A stretch of DNA of 20,532 nt, taken from Hypsibius dujardini (taxonomy: Eukaryota > Tardigrada > Eutardigrada > Parachela > Hypsibiidae). Positions 1-9,594 of the stretch are shown here, one piece after another; positions within the stretch are counted from its first letter, which is position 1; each line of letters starts with the position of its first letter. Both the position numbers and the translations under genes were made by a program. The notes under the pieces are model-generated. The model was not told where the DNA came from. It searched no databases and worked only from the letters and a program-made list of their open reading frames with translations. The stretch lies in contig LRSR01013198.1 of the NCBI GenBank assembly GCA_001579985.1, positions 1-20,532 on the forward strand, given 5' to 3'.

Positions 1-21
1 AAATCTTGGTCTACATCCAAT

Positions 22-3000
22 ATGTCATACCCCTACTATGGCCTCATTCCAAAGCGCGAAACAGGAGCTCACGATTTCCTCCTTAAATATCCCAATTATG
101 ATGGCCGAGGTTTGCAGGCACATTTCTGAATCGCAGTCACGAAACAGTATTTATAATTGTTTCCTTATTGCATTGGAAATTGTTCCAGGTATCAAGATGG
201 CCATCTTCGATTCGGGAGTGGATCCCGGCGCGGACGGTCTGCAGGTGAGCGAGCGAGATTGATCTTTGCTCTTCGTGTAGAAAATAATCTTCAGACAAAA
301 CGAACGCTAGTTGGCTGTTTTTTTTCAAGCTTCGTCGAATGTGAGTGAGTTAAAAGGAATTAGGTTTTGAGACTTTTGAGTGAATGAAAGCCGTGAATTC
401 GACGTGATGCAACCGGAAACACAATAAATAGATCAAAACGCTTTGGGTGTGTTAAGCGGTTGATTGATTGATCGATTTCGGCTTTCAAACTTGATTTGCT
501 TTGTTGGCTTATTGTGTACGCTTGATTGACTGTTTATTGGTGCAGCATTGTCAAATTCCCATTGGGAGGAAGTACACTGTACTAATAGTCCCTTGATTGA
601 TTGCGTCCCTTGATTGCTTGTCTTTGAGATTTTCTAGCGACTGGTTGTCTTTCGAGATTTGTTTTACCTCTTTAATTTTTGTTGCACAGGTTACCAGCAC
701 TGGCACTCCGAAGATCATTGACATTGTGGATACTTCCGGATCGGGTGATATTGACACCTCCACCGTGGCGGAGTTGGATGCGGAAGGATTTGTAGAAGGG
801 CTATCAGGTCGGAAGTTGAAGATACCTGTGGAATGGCCGGCTCAGGCTAAGAAATTCCACTTGGGTGTGCTCCGGCTCTTTTCCGTCGCGAGTGATGACT
901 TTCATGGGGAGTGGAAAGAAGCAAGGAAAGAGGCGCGTTGGTTGGCTCAGCATGCAAAAGCGACGGCTTCGGCCATGACGGCTGCTCTGGCCAGTACCGA
1001 TGTACGTGTCTGTCCGTCGATTACTTGAGTGACTTAAAATCTACTTTTAGTTTTGAAATGCGCTAAAATATAATGCAAGAGTGAAATATCGCCAACTGTT
1101 TCCTTGCATAGGCTACTGCGAAAGAGGAACTCGAAGCGCAGCAAGAAGTTCTAAAGGCGCTGGAGGAGAAGTATGAAGATTTGGGACCGGTGATGGATAT
1201 TCTGGTCTATTCGGATGGAAAACAATGGTGGGCAGCTCTGGACACTTCGGAGACGGGAGACCTCTCTTCGGCGGTCCCCTTGACCAACTACCGCGACGGT
1301 CTCAAATATGGAACCATCGGTTGGTTGCGTCGCTGCAAAGTCTTCTCACTGCGAGGTTTGAATTGAACTTGTTTTTGTTTTAGGCGGTATTTATCAGATC
1401 AACTACACGCTGAATATCCTGGAAGACGGCAACCGAGTGGAGTTTGTCATTCCTCAACCGCATGGCACGCACGTCGCTTCAATCGCGGCCGGCTACTTCC
1501 CCGACGCCAAGGAACGGAACGGCATCGCTCCTGGTGCGCAGATTGTGTCCATCAAAATCGGTCACGCCCTTATTGGGGTGAGTTGGAATGATTCGAGATG
1601 ACTCTATTGACCTCGTAATTCATTTGAGCGCCCATTGGGTGTTTGTAGGGAAGCAACGAAACTGGAACTTCCATTGTTCGCGCGTTTGTCTATGCCATGA
1701 AGAATGGAATCGACATTATCAATATCAGTTACAGTAAGTTCGAAGGCTTGAAGTCTTCTTAGATGGAAGCTGTGAAACGCAACGCATCCGTAGGTGAACC
1801 GTATAACTGGGTGAATGGAGGACGAGTTTACGAAGCGATGGAGATGGCCGTGAAGGAATACGGGATCGTTGTCTGTGTGGCAGCCGGAAATGCAGGTGAG
1901 GATTCCCTTTTTAAAGCGATATGACCATCTCTAAGATTAGTTTCCTCGTTAGGTCCTGGCTTGACCACGATCGGATCTTTGGCTGCTTCGACTTATTCAC
2001 TGGCGGTTGGAGCTTACGTAACCCCGTATGTTTCGATGGAATTTGCCGGTCTGATTTTCTGGTACATTACTGTGTTAGATAGTATATCTTTGTTGCCATC
2101 ACCTTCAGGGACATGATGAAGAACATGTATGGGATGGTTCACAAAAATCCGGCCATCATGTACAACTGGACCAGTCGAGGACCAACGTTGGCGGGTGATT
2201 TTGGTGTGAATATTTCGGCACCTGGCGGAGCTGTGGCGTCTATCCCGACGTATACGCTGAAGAATAGCAGTCTCTTCAACGGAACCTCCATGGCGTCGCC
2301 AAACGCGTGCGGTTCCATTGCAGTCGTATTGTCCGGACTCCGGGAGCGCAATGTACCATGGTCTGCCTTCCATGTCAAACGGGCGGTGGAGAACACAGCG
2401 AAAAAGTTCGAGACCAACCCGGACAATCGAGTGGGACACGGTGCAGGCATTGTTCAGGTCCAGGAAGCCTTTGACTGGTTGGTGGCGTATGCGAACGAGT
2501 CTGAACGGGATGTTGATTTCCAGTAAGCACATGCTTTTTTTTAACAAATGGAATTCCTTTCGACGTCGGTCAAGTCAAAATGTGCGCATTCGTTTTCAGA
2601 GTATCCGTAGATGGGGGCAGTGGGATCTACATCCGGGACGCCAATCAGACAGCGCAAGACTGCATTTTTACCGCTACTGTCGACGCGGAGTTTCCCAAGA
2701 AAGTCAACAACTATCCGTTAATGGCGAAATTCAGCCTGCACTTGGTTTTGTCGTCGTCCGAGGACTGGGTCCACAGTTCGGAGTTCATCGACGTGTCTAC
2801 CGGCAAGAAAGGGTTTAAGGTGGAAGTGAAGACATCTGGACTCCGCCCCGGGCTCCACACGGCATCAGTCCACGCACACGATGCCACCAAGCCGGAAAAA
2901 GGACCAATTTTCAGTGTGCCGGTTACTGTTTGCGTTGCCGACCGGAAGGTTGATTGGACGGTCGAGCAGTCGGGAGTTGTCTTCAAACCTGGCCATCCTG

Positions 3001-6000
3001 TCAGACAATTCATTCAGGCAAGCGCTGACTAGCGTAATATGGTTTTAACTTCTCGTGCGTCCGAATGTTCGTCCTGCATGAGTAAAGAGATCGTTCGTCT
3101 GTGTGCTTCTCCGTTCGTGGCTGTCTGTCTGTCTGCTTATCTGTTTACTTTACTGTCTCTCTCTTTCTGTCCATCGCTGCCGGTCTGCTTGCCTGCCTGT
3201 TTAGTTCTCTGTTAGTCTGTCTGCCTGCCTGTTTAGTTCTCTGTCAGTCAGTCTGCCTGCCTGCCTGTTTCGTTCTCTGTCAGTCTGTCTGCCTGCCTGT
3301 TTAGTTCTCTGTCAGTCTGTCTGCCTGCCTGTTTAGTTCTCTGTCAGTCTGCCTGCCTGCCTGCCTGGTTAGTTCTCTGTCAGTCTGTCGGTGTGTCGGT
3401 CTATTTATCTGTCTGTTCGGCTGTCTCTCTGTCTATCTATCTCTTTGTCGGTCTGTCTGTCTTATCTCTGCTTTTTACGAGGAGTTAGTTTATTCGGGTA
3501 CATTTCAGTTTACGCGAACGTACCACCTGCTTTGCTCAATGAGGAAGAATGTTAGGTTAAAACAGGGTAATTATTCAATCTTTATGCATTGTTTAGGTGC
3601 CCAAAGGAGCGACATGGGCCGAGTGGCGACTACAGCTGGTTGACTATCAGGACCAAAATCCCTCCACTGCCGTTGATTCTGTCCCGGCGATGAATTTTGA
3701 ATACCATGCCGTGCAAGTAGCGGACAGCGCGCAGTATAAGTCACACATGTTTCGCGAGGCGACAGCAATCCCGTTGAAGCGTGTGATTTCGTCTGTGTTT
3801 CCCGTCTCCGATCGGTTGGGCGTGTTGGAACTGGCTGTGGCGCTCTTTTGGAATCGTGCAGCCTCCGCGCTGGTGGATTGGACGTTGGAGTTTCACGGTG
3901 TGAAGCCGACTGTTCCGGAAATTGTGTATCAGGAGGGAGAGGCATTCTACCGGGTGGACGTCGACGCTGCTGGACGAAGTGAATACTTTCAGCCATCAGT
4001 GTCGGTACGCGTAGGAAGCAGCAATGAAAGGAAAGCCTAAACAGACAGAAAGCCAGATGGACATTGACATGAAAAATTGAGACCACGATACCTGAAGATC
4101 TAACGAGGCAGAAAGAGAGATTGATGTGGTACTTGGTTGAGATAACTAATTGGGTTTTTCGTCCGTTTTTTTAGTTGACTCATTTGATCCAGCCCATCAA
4201 ACCGACAGAGTCCACTCTCTCTCCGCTCACCGCAAGAGACATTTGGCCAGACGGTCGTGTCACGTTCCAGCTGCTGCTGCAATACCAGTTCAATTTGTCG
4301 AAGCCAGCCACGGTGGAAGTGACCTGCCCCCTTCTTACGGACTTCCTCTACGAAAACGAAATCGAAGTAAGTTCACGTAGACTTTTGTGAAAGATATTTT
4401 GACGTCTTTAGTTAGGTATTTTATTGATTCATCGAACAGGGGCAAATGTGGAAGCTCTACGATAACAACAAAAGACGTCTCCAAGCGGGGGAGGCCCGAG
4501 TCATGAGGAGCATCGACTATACGGCTAAGCTCCCGAAGGGGGACTTCACTATTCAACTGCAGCTGCGTCATGACAGTCGGAAGATTCTGGACAAATTGCA
4601 GGAGGCCGTTGTGCATTTAAGGAAGAAGCTAGCAACGCCGTTGTCCTTTGATGTGGTTCCAAGCTATCTATCCGGTCTACGCGGATCGGATGACAAATTC
4701 AAAGCACGGATACTTGCCCGTATGTGGTATTACTGTGTCTAATTACTTGACTTTAATAGTGTACAATGTACGGTGCTGGATGGCTCAGCCTGGTCTGCCT
4801 CTATCAAGTGTATATGTATAAATACGTTATTTGTTTATTCCAGCGAACCAGTCAAGCTTCTTCTTTCTGGTTCCCCCGAGTCTTGAGAAACTCGGAAAAG
4901 GCCTTCACGGGTCTTACTTCTTGGACGGTTGGCTTTACTTTGCCCTGGGACGAGATCAAGTACCGGACGCTCGCAGGAACGCCGGTGCCTTTCGCCTCAA
5001 GTATGTTCTAACTGAGCCGAGCCGGGCCAAGTCTCCGTCCAAGTCAGTCAAAGGAGCCCATGCAAGAAGTGCATCGAAGGCCGACCTGGCGTCAAAGACG
5101 GATGTTGCCTTGGTCGATGGCAAGGAAAAGGACAGCAAGGAAAAGGAAGAGTTGGAAGATCCCTTTCTTCTTCACCAGGTTAGTCACTGATTGGAATTTA
5201 GAAAGGGTTTAGGGTTTTCATGGTGTTTAATATACGATCTCAAGGACGACTAGATTTTACCGATATTGTTCTCTAGGTGGCGTTTTTCGATAAGGTGCAA
5301 GACGTGAAGAAAAGGCGAGAGCTTTATCATGTCTTCCTAAGCGACGATAAAACTCCCATTCAGCAGCTGAAGCTTCACCACGGATACCTCATGTCACTCG
5401 CCAAGACGTTGGAAACGAAGAAACCGACTGATCCGCAGCAGCTTCAGGATCTGCAGGGGAATATTCTTGAGGCGGCTAATGCAACAATCGCGGCTATCGA
5501 CCTGAAGGGGCTGCTGGCTTCCATCGGTATGCGGTTTGTGTTTTTGTAATGAGGTGTCCCGCCTGCGCCATTGTTTGTCTTGACTGACTTACAACATGTG
5601 CTCGTTCGTTTTGTCTATCTAAACCACTCTCTCCACTATCTGTTGATACACAATTGTGAACCTTTCCAGGCACACAGGGCGACAGTCTTTCGGATGAAGA
5701 GAAGCTTCTGGTGGAATTTAACCGCTCCGCCATGACTGATGCCCTCTACCAGAAATGCCTTCAACTCAAGTCCGTCCCGAGTGATTCTGCTTCCTCTGCG
5801 ACCACTGACTTGCTCGATACGGTCAGTCAGGACTTGCGAAAGCTCCTCGACGTCAAGGGTGATATACGGTCTGCCGAGATTGCTGCCATTCGCTGGGCGA
5901 GGAACAAGCAATACGGACGTGCTTTCAAGTATACTTTGCAGCTGATCGAAGAGAAGGCTTCCGCGGAGAAGTATCGGGAGCTGGCCGATCTTGCACGGAA

Positions 6001-6079
6001 ACTGGACTGGCCCCACGTGGCAGATCATTTTGTGGAGAAGATTCCCATCCTGTTTCCGGGAAAATTCGAACTTTTTTAA
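22..6079 (+). CDS. TPP2: Tripeptidyl-peptidase 2 (subtilisin-family giant exopeptidase), 16 exons
   Basis: Exons read from splice sites and family alignment: 22-109, 189-244, 690-1001, 1112-1319, 1384-1577, 1649-1733, 1794-1895, 1953-2025, 2109-2522, 2600-3017, 3597-4004, 4175-4366, 4440-4719, 4844-5178, 5277-5526, 5670-6079. All phases match and the sum is 3825 nt (1274 aa plus TAA); human TPP2 is about 1249 aa. Visible catalytic residues: Asp37 (FDSGVDPG), His248 (HGTHVAS), oxyanion Asn347 (AAGN) and Ser433 (NGTSMASPN). The C-terminal two thirds match the TPP2-specific beta and alpha-helical domains, including a lysine/glutamate-rich linker near 5090-5160. In animals TPP2 is cytosolic, forms very large spindle complexes and removes tripeptides from N-termini of peptides downstream of the proteasome. 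There is no signal peptide. The ATG at 22 follows A at -3, and the protein starts as TPP2 family members do, but only 21 bases precede it, so a further upstream exon cannot be excluded. Confidence 0.95.
245..689 (+). other. TPP2 intron 2 (445 bp), no gene inside
   Basis: The second-longest intron of the gene, with donor GTGAGC at 245 and acceptor CACAG ending at 689. It is AT-rich with TTGATTGATT-type runs. The only structured signal seen is ACTGTACTA at 576-584, the reverse complement of a 9-mer recurring elsewhere in the window. No coding potential beyond chance frames was seen. Confidence 0.7.
3018..3596 (+). other. TPP2: TPP2 intron 10, non-canonical GC-AG intron
   Basis: The upstream exon must end at 3017 to keep the conserved run ...RQFIQ joined to VPKGATW of the next exon, as in other TPP2 proteins. 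The bases that follow are GCAAGC, so the donor is CAG|GCAAGC, which fits the consensus of the minor GC-AG class spliced by the major spliceosome. The acceptor is TTTAG ending at 3596. Reading through the junction instead stops within a few codons (TAG at 3030-3032). At 579 bp this is the longest intron of the gene, and most of it is minisatellite. Confidence 0.85.
3121..3468 (+). repeat. CTGT/CTGC minisatellite with ~32-bp higher-order unit
   Basis: A pyrimidine-rich array of CTGT and CTGC units. From about 3191 to 3390 it is organised into roughly six higher-order copies of ~32 bp, each containing CTGCCTGTTTAGTTCTCTGT. It lies wholly inside the TPP2 GC-AG intron. Each copy places TTTAG and CAG after a pyrimidine tract, so it looks like a 3' splice site. 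Open frames across it (Cys/Leu/Ser/Val-rich) are artefacts of the repeat. Confidence 0.9.
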
Positions 6080-6138
6080 TTGATTTCGTAGTGAAAATAT
6101 CTGTTGGTTTTTACTCTTATTGACACTTTTGTCGGTGA

Positions 6139-6152
6139 GGGGGAATGCCCCC
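6139..6152 (+). other. Small GC hairpin in TPP2 3' flank
   Basis: GGGGG-AATG-CCCCC lies 60 nt after the TPP2 stop. It can fold as a 5-bp stem with a 4-base loop. No AATAAA was found in the first 200 bases after the stop, so the polyadenylation site of TPP2 was not located. The hairpin may be chance or a remnant of a repeat end. Confidence 0.3.
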
Positions 6153-6214
6153 CACTTTACCGTATGTTTTTTAGCTGTTGTATATTTATGCTATTAGGTG
6201 TACCTACTTGTCAC

Positions 6215-6245
6215 GTACAGTAGTACCTTGATTCCATTTAACGAA
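6215..6245 (+). mobile_element. Possible pogo/Tigger-like transposon terminus (solo end)
   Basis: TACAGTAGTACCTTGATTCC followed by ATTTAACGAAG resembles the ends of pogo/Tigger DNA transposons (TA target, then CAGT, then an ACCT(C/T)GAT-like stretch and TTAACGAA). No matching inverted partner was seen within about 1.5 kb, so this would be a remnant. The match rests on memory of the family's typical ends. Confidence 0.3.
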
Positions 6246-6817
6246 GCGACTATTCGTTTGCTAACACCATTTTCCACTCGGGTGGTACCATTCGTTTTTA
6301 GCTGGCCACTGGCGGAGACGAGAGTCCCTCCGCGATGGGCCGAATCTCTCTGCGGTCAGGAACGTCGCAAAGCTGCTTGCTGTGTTTTTTCCTCCAGTCC
6401 AACTATCAGTAATCCTCCTGCAATCTCAGCTCACACGGACTAATAACATGCAACTGGGTCGTACGTACTAACAAGTGACGGTTCTAGTCTGTTCGGTATT
6501 GCATTTATACGAAAAAACTGCTTATCCAGCAAGCGCCATCCGACTCTTTCTTGTTTCGTGAAAACAATGCGACAGCAATTGAATCACAGTACTACACACA
6601 TGGCCACAATTTTGGTTGGCAGACTTTAAGCTAAAAAGAGTGGTCCGAGTCCGAGCCGAATTAAGTCACCGCGCTGCAGTGACTCATCTGTTTTCGAGTT
6701 ATTTGCGACAGAACGCCCCCTACCACCCGGTGGCCCATTCCAGGGTACGGAAAATCAAGTGGCTCATTCCAGAGCCCTTCCCTCATACCCTATACCCCCG
6801 ACTGCCGTCCATACCAG
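6246..6817. other. Spacer, nothing supported
   Basis: Non-coding spacer between the TPP2 3' flank and a degraded coding fragment. Short frames exist but show no family resemblance and no plausible exon boundaries. A short palindrome GTCAC...GTGAC near 6665-6683 and two similar CATTCCAG blocks near 6737 and 6765 were the only local structure noticed. Confidence 0.5.
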
Positions 6818-7343
6818 CACATCAAGGACGTCATTGGACAGGGCACCAATCACAACTACTTCCTCAACAGTATGAGCAACATTATGGAACAGGAACGGCA
6901 TGGTCCGGCGGCATTCGTCAAGACGATCGACTTTCTACCGGGCAATCAGCTGCCACGCCCGTTGAATCTCTACACCCTCGGACTCTATGAGCAGGCGTCC
7001 GTCAGTTCGAACGGGAGCAAGGTGACCGGACGCATCGTCGCTCCATGGGAGGATAGTGCCCAATCCGCTGCAAGCAATTGACCCTGACACGCCGAACCAC
7101 TTCCCGGTGGATGTGGTAGAGACTGGTTCGGTGCTTCCCTGTGGATGTGGTAGAGACCGGTTCGGTGCTTCCCTGTGGATGTGGTAGAGACTGGTTCGGT
7201 GCTGTATTCTGTTTCGGCACAGCCCGGAAGACGCGTCTCGGGAGCTGATTGGGCATATTGTCACTGACAGCGACTGCATTCCTTCCCAGTACGGCGATGA
7301 GATCATCTTCTTTCGCCAAGCAGTTCAACAGTGGCGATCGTAG
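6818..7343 (+). pseudogene. Frame-broken coding fragment, family not recognised
   Basis: Two reading frames in series look protein-like. From about 6818 to 7050 (codons at positions 2 mod 3) the residues include VIGQGTNHNYFLN, FVKTIDFLPGNQLPRPLNLY and GRIVAPW. From about 7050 (positions 0 mod 3) they include NPLQAIDPDTPNHFPV and then, after a stop-containing tandem repeat, SRELIGHIVTDSDCIP, YGDEIIFFRQ and a TAG at 7341-7343. The switch near 7037-7060 is a one-base frame change with no room for an intron. A 34-bp triplicate at 7101-7202 interrupts the second part. It could be a decayed gene, a retrocopied piece, or a real 3' gene end with a sequencing indel and an unrecognised intron. I could not assign it to a family. 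Confidence 0.35.
7101..7202. repeat. 34-bp tandem repeat, three copies
   Basis: Three adjacent copies (7101-7134, 7135-7168, 7169-7202) with core GTGGATGTGGTAGAGACTGG; copies differ at only one or two positions. The unit is not a multiple of three and introduces a stop into the surrounding protein-like frame. The high identity suggests recent expansion. The first copy is read as VDVVETGSV in the host fragment, so the repeat probably grew out of coding sequence. Confidence 0.85.
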
Positions 7344-7402
7344 AAATGACCACCCTGTGACATTATTGTTGTACATTAGTACAGTATGTAGTGAAATTTG
7401 TA

Positions 7403-7601
7403 TTTCGGCTGACCCTCCACTTGGTCGATAAATCGGCTCACTCATGGGTTTCTCTTTAATGGTAGGTGCTTGATTGTTTGATTTTTTGTACCGTATCCTA
7501 GTCTACTAGGACACTTCTGAAAATGAAACTATCAAGCAGCTGCCATTAAAGAGTAACCCATGAGTGAGCCGATTTATCGACCGAGTTGAGGTCAGCCGAA
7601 A
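7403..7601. mobile_element. Foldback (hairpin) MITE-like element 1
   Basis: The left arm 7403-7475 and right arm 7531-7601 are inverted copies of about 70 bp, sharing for example GTCGATAAATCGGCTCACTC with the reverse complement of the right arm. The spacer is about 55 bp. Divergence between arms is low (scattered mismatches), so the DNA or its transcript could form a long hairpin. An outer inverted pair, CATTAGTACA at 7374 and its partner TGTACTAATG ending at 7778, flanks it and may mark the true ends of a ~400-bp composite element. No transposase frame is present. Confidence 0.65.
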
Positions 7602-7819
7602 CTCACAGCCTTCTCCTCATACAGTTGCACACGCCAGTAAGATTACGAGTACGAGTAATGTATTTCATTAGAGATTCTGAAGTTAATCCTTGTCCAGGTC
7701 ACTACAGCATCGACCCTGTCAAGTACTGAACATATTTCAGGACACCCGGCAAATTATTGCGAACTACAGTGTACTAATGCGTGTGTTATCTTGTGAAGTA
7801 CCAGCCAGTCTTTAAAGGG

Positions 7820-8001
7820 TACCAGGCAAACGCTCTGGGTTGAATCACTACATGGGTTGAATCAGTCGGGTGGCGGAGGGCGCCACGAGTGTAAATTGTA
7901 AACAACACTCATTCAGCAATACACACACCGCCTCCCGGCGCCCTCCACCACCCGACTGATTCAACCCATGTAGTGATTCAACCCACAGCGTTTACCTGGT
8001 A
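7820..8001. mobile_element. Foldback MITE 2 with TA target-site ends
   Basis: Arms 7820-7884 and 7937-8001 (65 bp each) are inverted copies. The outer ends read TACCAGGCAAACGC and GCGTTTACCTGGTA, so the element is bounded by TA on both sides, the target duplication of Tc1/mariner-class transposons. The 52-bp loop has its own short inverted pair (GAGTGT/ACACTC). Near the middle the arms carry GGGTTGAATCA twice. It is non-autonomous, with no coding sequence. It lies about 280 bp upstream of the taurine dioxygenase start and could affect that promoter. Confidence 0.75.
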
Positions 8002-8281
8002 TGTATTTCCGGTAATTTCACCATGAAAACGAAGACTGGGTCGAGCGGCGATAAGGCTTCCACGAGGGTCGTTACGTTATCGCTAACGCTTCAACACGAC
8101 GGCTACCCTGGAATACTGCAGTCATTTCTAGACTTTTCGACTCATTCATACAGTGGCAAATGCAGTCTTGAAAATTGCTTTTGAACGATTCTGTATCATC
8201 TCGACCGAATATTTTTCAACAGGTTCTGCGGGAAAGCCGGAAAAGTAATTCTTAAAAGGATTTTTTGTTTTGACCGAGATC

Positions 8282-9567
8282 ATGGCTGCCGTGCAAGGAC
8301 CCATTGTGATCAAACAGCTCGCCCCAGCCATCGGTGCAATTATCGAAGGGGTCGATCTGGCCAAACCGATGGACCAAGAAACCCAAGATCAGATCACGGA
8401 AGCCTTGCTTACCTATAAGGTTATTTTCTTTCAAAAACAAGACATGACACCGCAACAGCATCGTGACTTTGCAAAACGATTTGGAGAGCTTCATATTCAT
8501 CCGTTCTACCCCAACGTGGATGACGCTCCCGAAATCATAATACTGGATACCCACGCCAAAAACATTCCAGACAACGACAATTGGCACACTGATGTCACAT
8601 GCATTAAAGTAAATTTAATTCCAACACGGCATATGTGGTCAAGTCTGTCTGCTTATCTCTCATTCTGTCGGTCAGTCTGTCAGTTTGTCAAGTTTGTGTA
8701 TCCGTAGTGTGTCTGTGTGTCTGTGTGTCTGTGTGTCTGTGTGTCTGTGTGTCTGTGTGTCTGTGTGTCTGTGTGTCTGTGTGTCCGTGTGTCTGTGTGT
8801 CTTTGTGTCTGTGTGTCTGTGTGTCTGTGTGTCTGTGCGTGTGCTTGCTCGTGTGCCTGGGTGTCTATTCGTCTCTCTGTTTGTCTGTTTGTTTATTTGT
8901 ATGTCGGTAGGTTCTGTCTGCTAGACGGTATATTTGGTTGTCTATCTACTGTCTATTCAGGGTCTCAACTAGAATAAGTACTGCATAACTTAAGATTTTT
9001 GAGATAAAACATCTATTTCATTTGTACCGCCTTCTTTTTGTGCAGACACCTCCCATGGGTTCGATATTGATGGCTAGAATGCTGCCACCCTGCGGTGGGG
9101 ACACGTCCTGGTCCTGCAACATTACAGCCTACAATGCTCTCTCTGCGCCACTTCAAAAACTGTTAGACGGCTTGACAGCATTTCACGATTTTCGTAAATC
9201 CTTCCCCGTGGAACGATACGGTAATGAGGAGAAATGGGCGGAGGCTGTCAAAAACACTCCCCCCACCGTTCACCCTGTTGTCCGCGTCCATCCGGTCACC
9301 GGCAAGAAAGGCCTCTTTGTTAACAGTGGATTCACCACGCGGATCGTTGAGCTTACTAAAGGCGAGAGCGACTTATTGCTGGAGTATCTCTTTGCCCATT
9401 CTGGACGACCCGAATTTACCGTTCGTTGGAGATGGAGCGTAGGCGACGTAGCGTTTTGGGATAACCGTCTAACGCAGCACTACGCTCTTGCTGACTACAT
9501 GCCCCATCGACGGATCATGAATCGCGCTACCGTTTTGGGCGACGTTCCCAAGGGTCCCTTATCTTGA
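8282..9567 (+). CDS. tauD: Taurine/alpha-ketoglutarate dioxygenase (TauD), two exons
   Basis: Exons 8282-8608 and 9046-9567 join in phase 0 to 283 codons (282 aa plus TGA); Escherichia coli TauD is 283 aa. TauD is a non-haem Fe(II) enzyme that uses 2-oxoglutarate and O2 to split taurine into sulfite and aminoacetaldehyde. The iron facial triad is visible as His102, Asp104 (NWHTDVT) and His254 (TQHYA). Arg265 fits the 2-oxoglutarate-binding Arg. Residues matching the taurine-binding set are also kept: the His and Tyr of LHIHPFYP, Asn98 of PDNDNWH and Arg269. Similarity to the bacterial enzyme runs end to end, including [23 protein letters not shown] and RIMNRAT. No signal peptide or terminal peroxisomal SKL was seen, so it is probably cytosolic. 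The ATG at 8282 has A at -3 and G at +4. The splice junction CIK|TPPMGS matches the uninterrupted bacterial sequence. Confidence 0.93.
8707..8925 (+). repeat. (GTGTGTCT)n microsatellite in TauD intron
   Basis: An 8-bp unit GTGTGTCT repeats almost perfectly from 8707 to about 8837, then decays into CTGT/TTGT-rich sequence up to about 8925. It sits entirely in the 437-bp intron 8609-9045 (donor AAA|GTAAAT, acceptor GTGCAG|ACA). The Cys/Val/Ser-only open frames over it are artefacts. Confidence 0.92.
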
Positions 9568-9585
9568 TACGAGTGTGCACCTTAA

Positions 9586-9594
9586 TTGATTGTA
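9586..9594. repeat. Left 9-bp target-site duplication (TTGATTGTA)
   Basis: TTGATTGTA occurs here and again at 10518-10526, exactly outside the inverted ends of the element between them. A perfect 9-bp duplication is typical of Mutator-like elements (9-11 bp). Confidence 0.85.

Noticed and set aside
1356-1383. 28-bp intron in TPP2
   Set aside because: The upstream donor at 1320 gives an ungapped match to the family, so the 64-bp intron is preferred.
2014-2547. 177-codon minus-strand frame opposite the TPP2 catalytic Ser exon
   Set aside because: A shadow of strong coding sequence on the other strand, with no family features.
3101-3304. 67-codon Cys/Leu-rich frame
   Set aside because: Lies inside the CTGT minisatellite of the TPP2 GC-AG intron.
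8635-8977. Three overlapping Cys/Val/Ser-rich open frames
   Set aside because: They are translations of the GTGTGTCT microsatellite in the TauD intron; all three frames are open because the repeat lacks stops.
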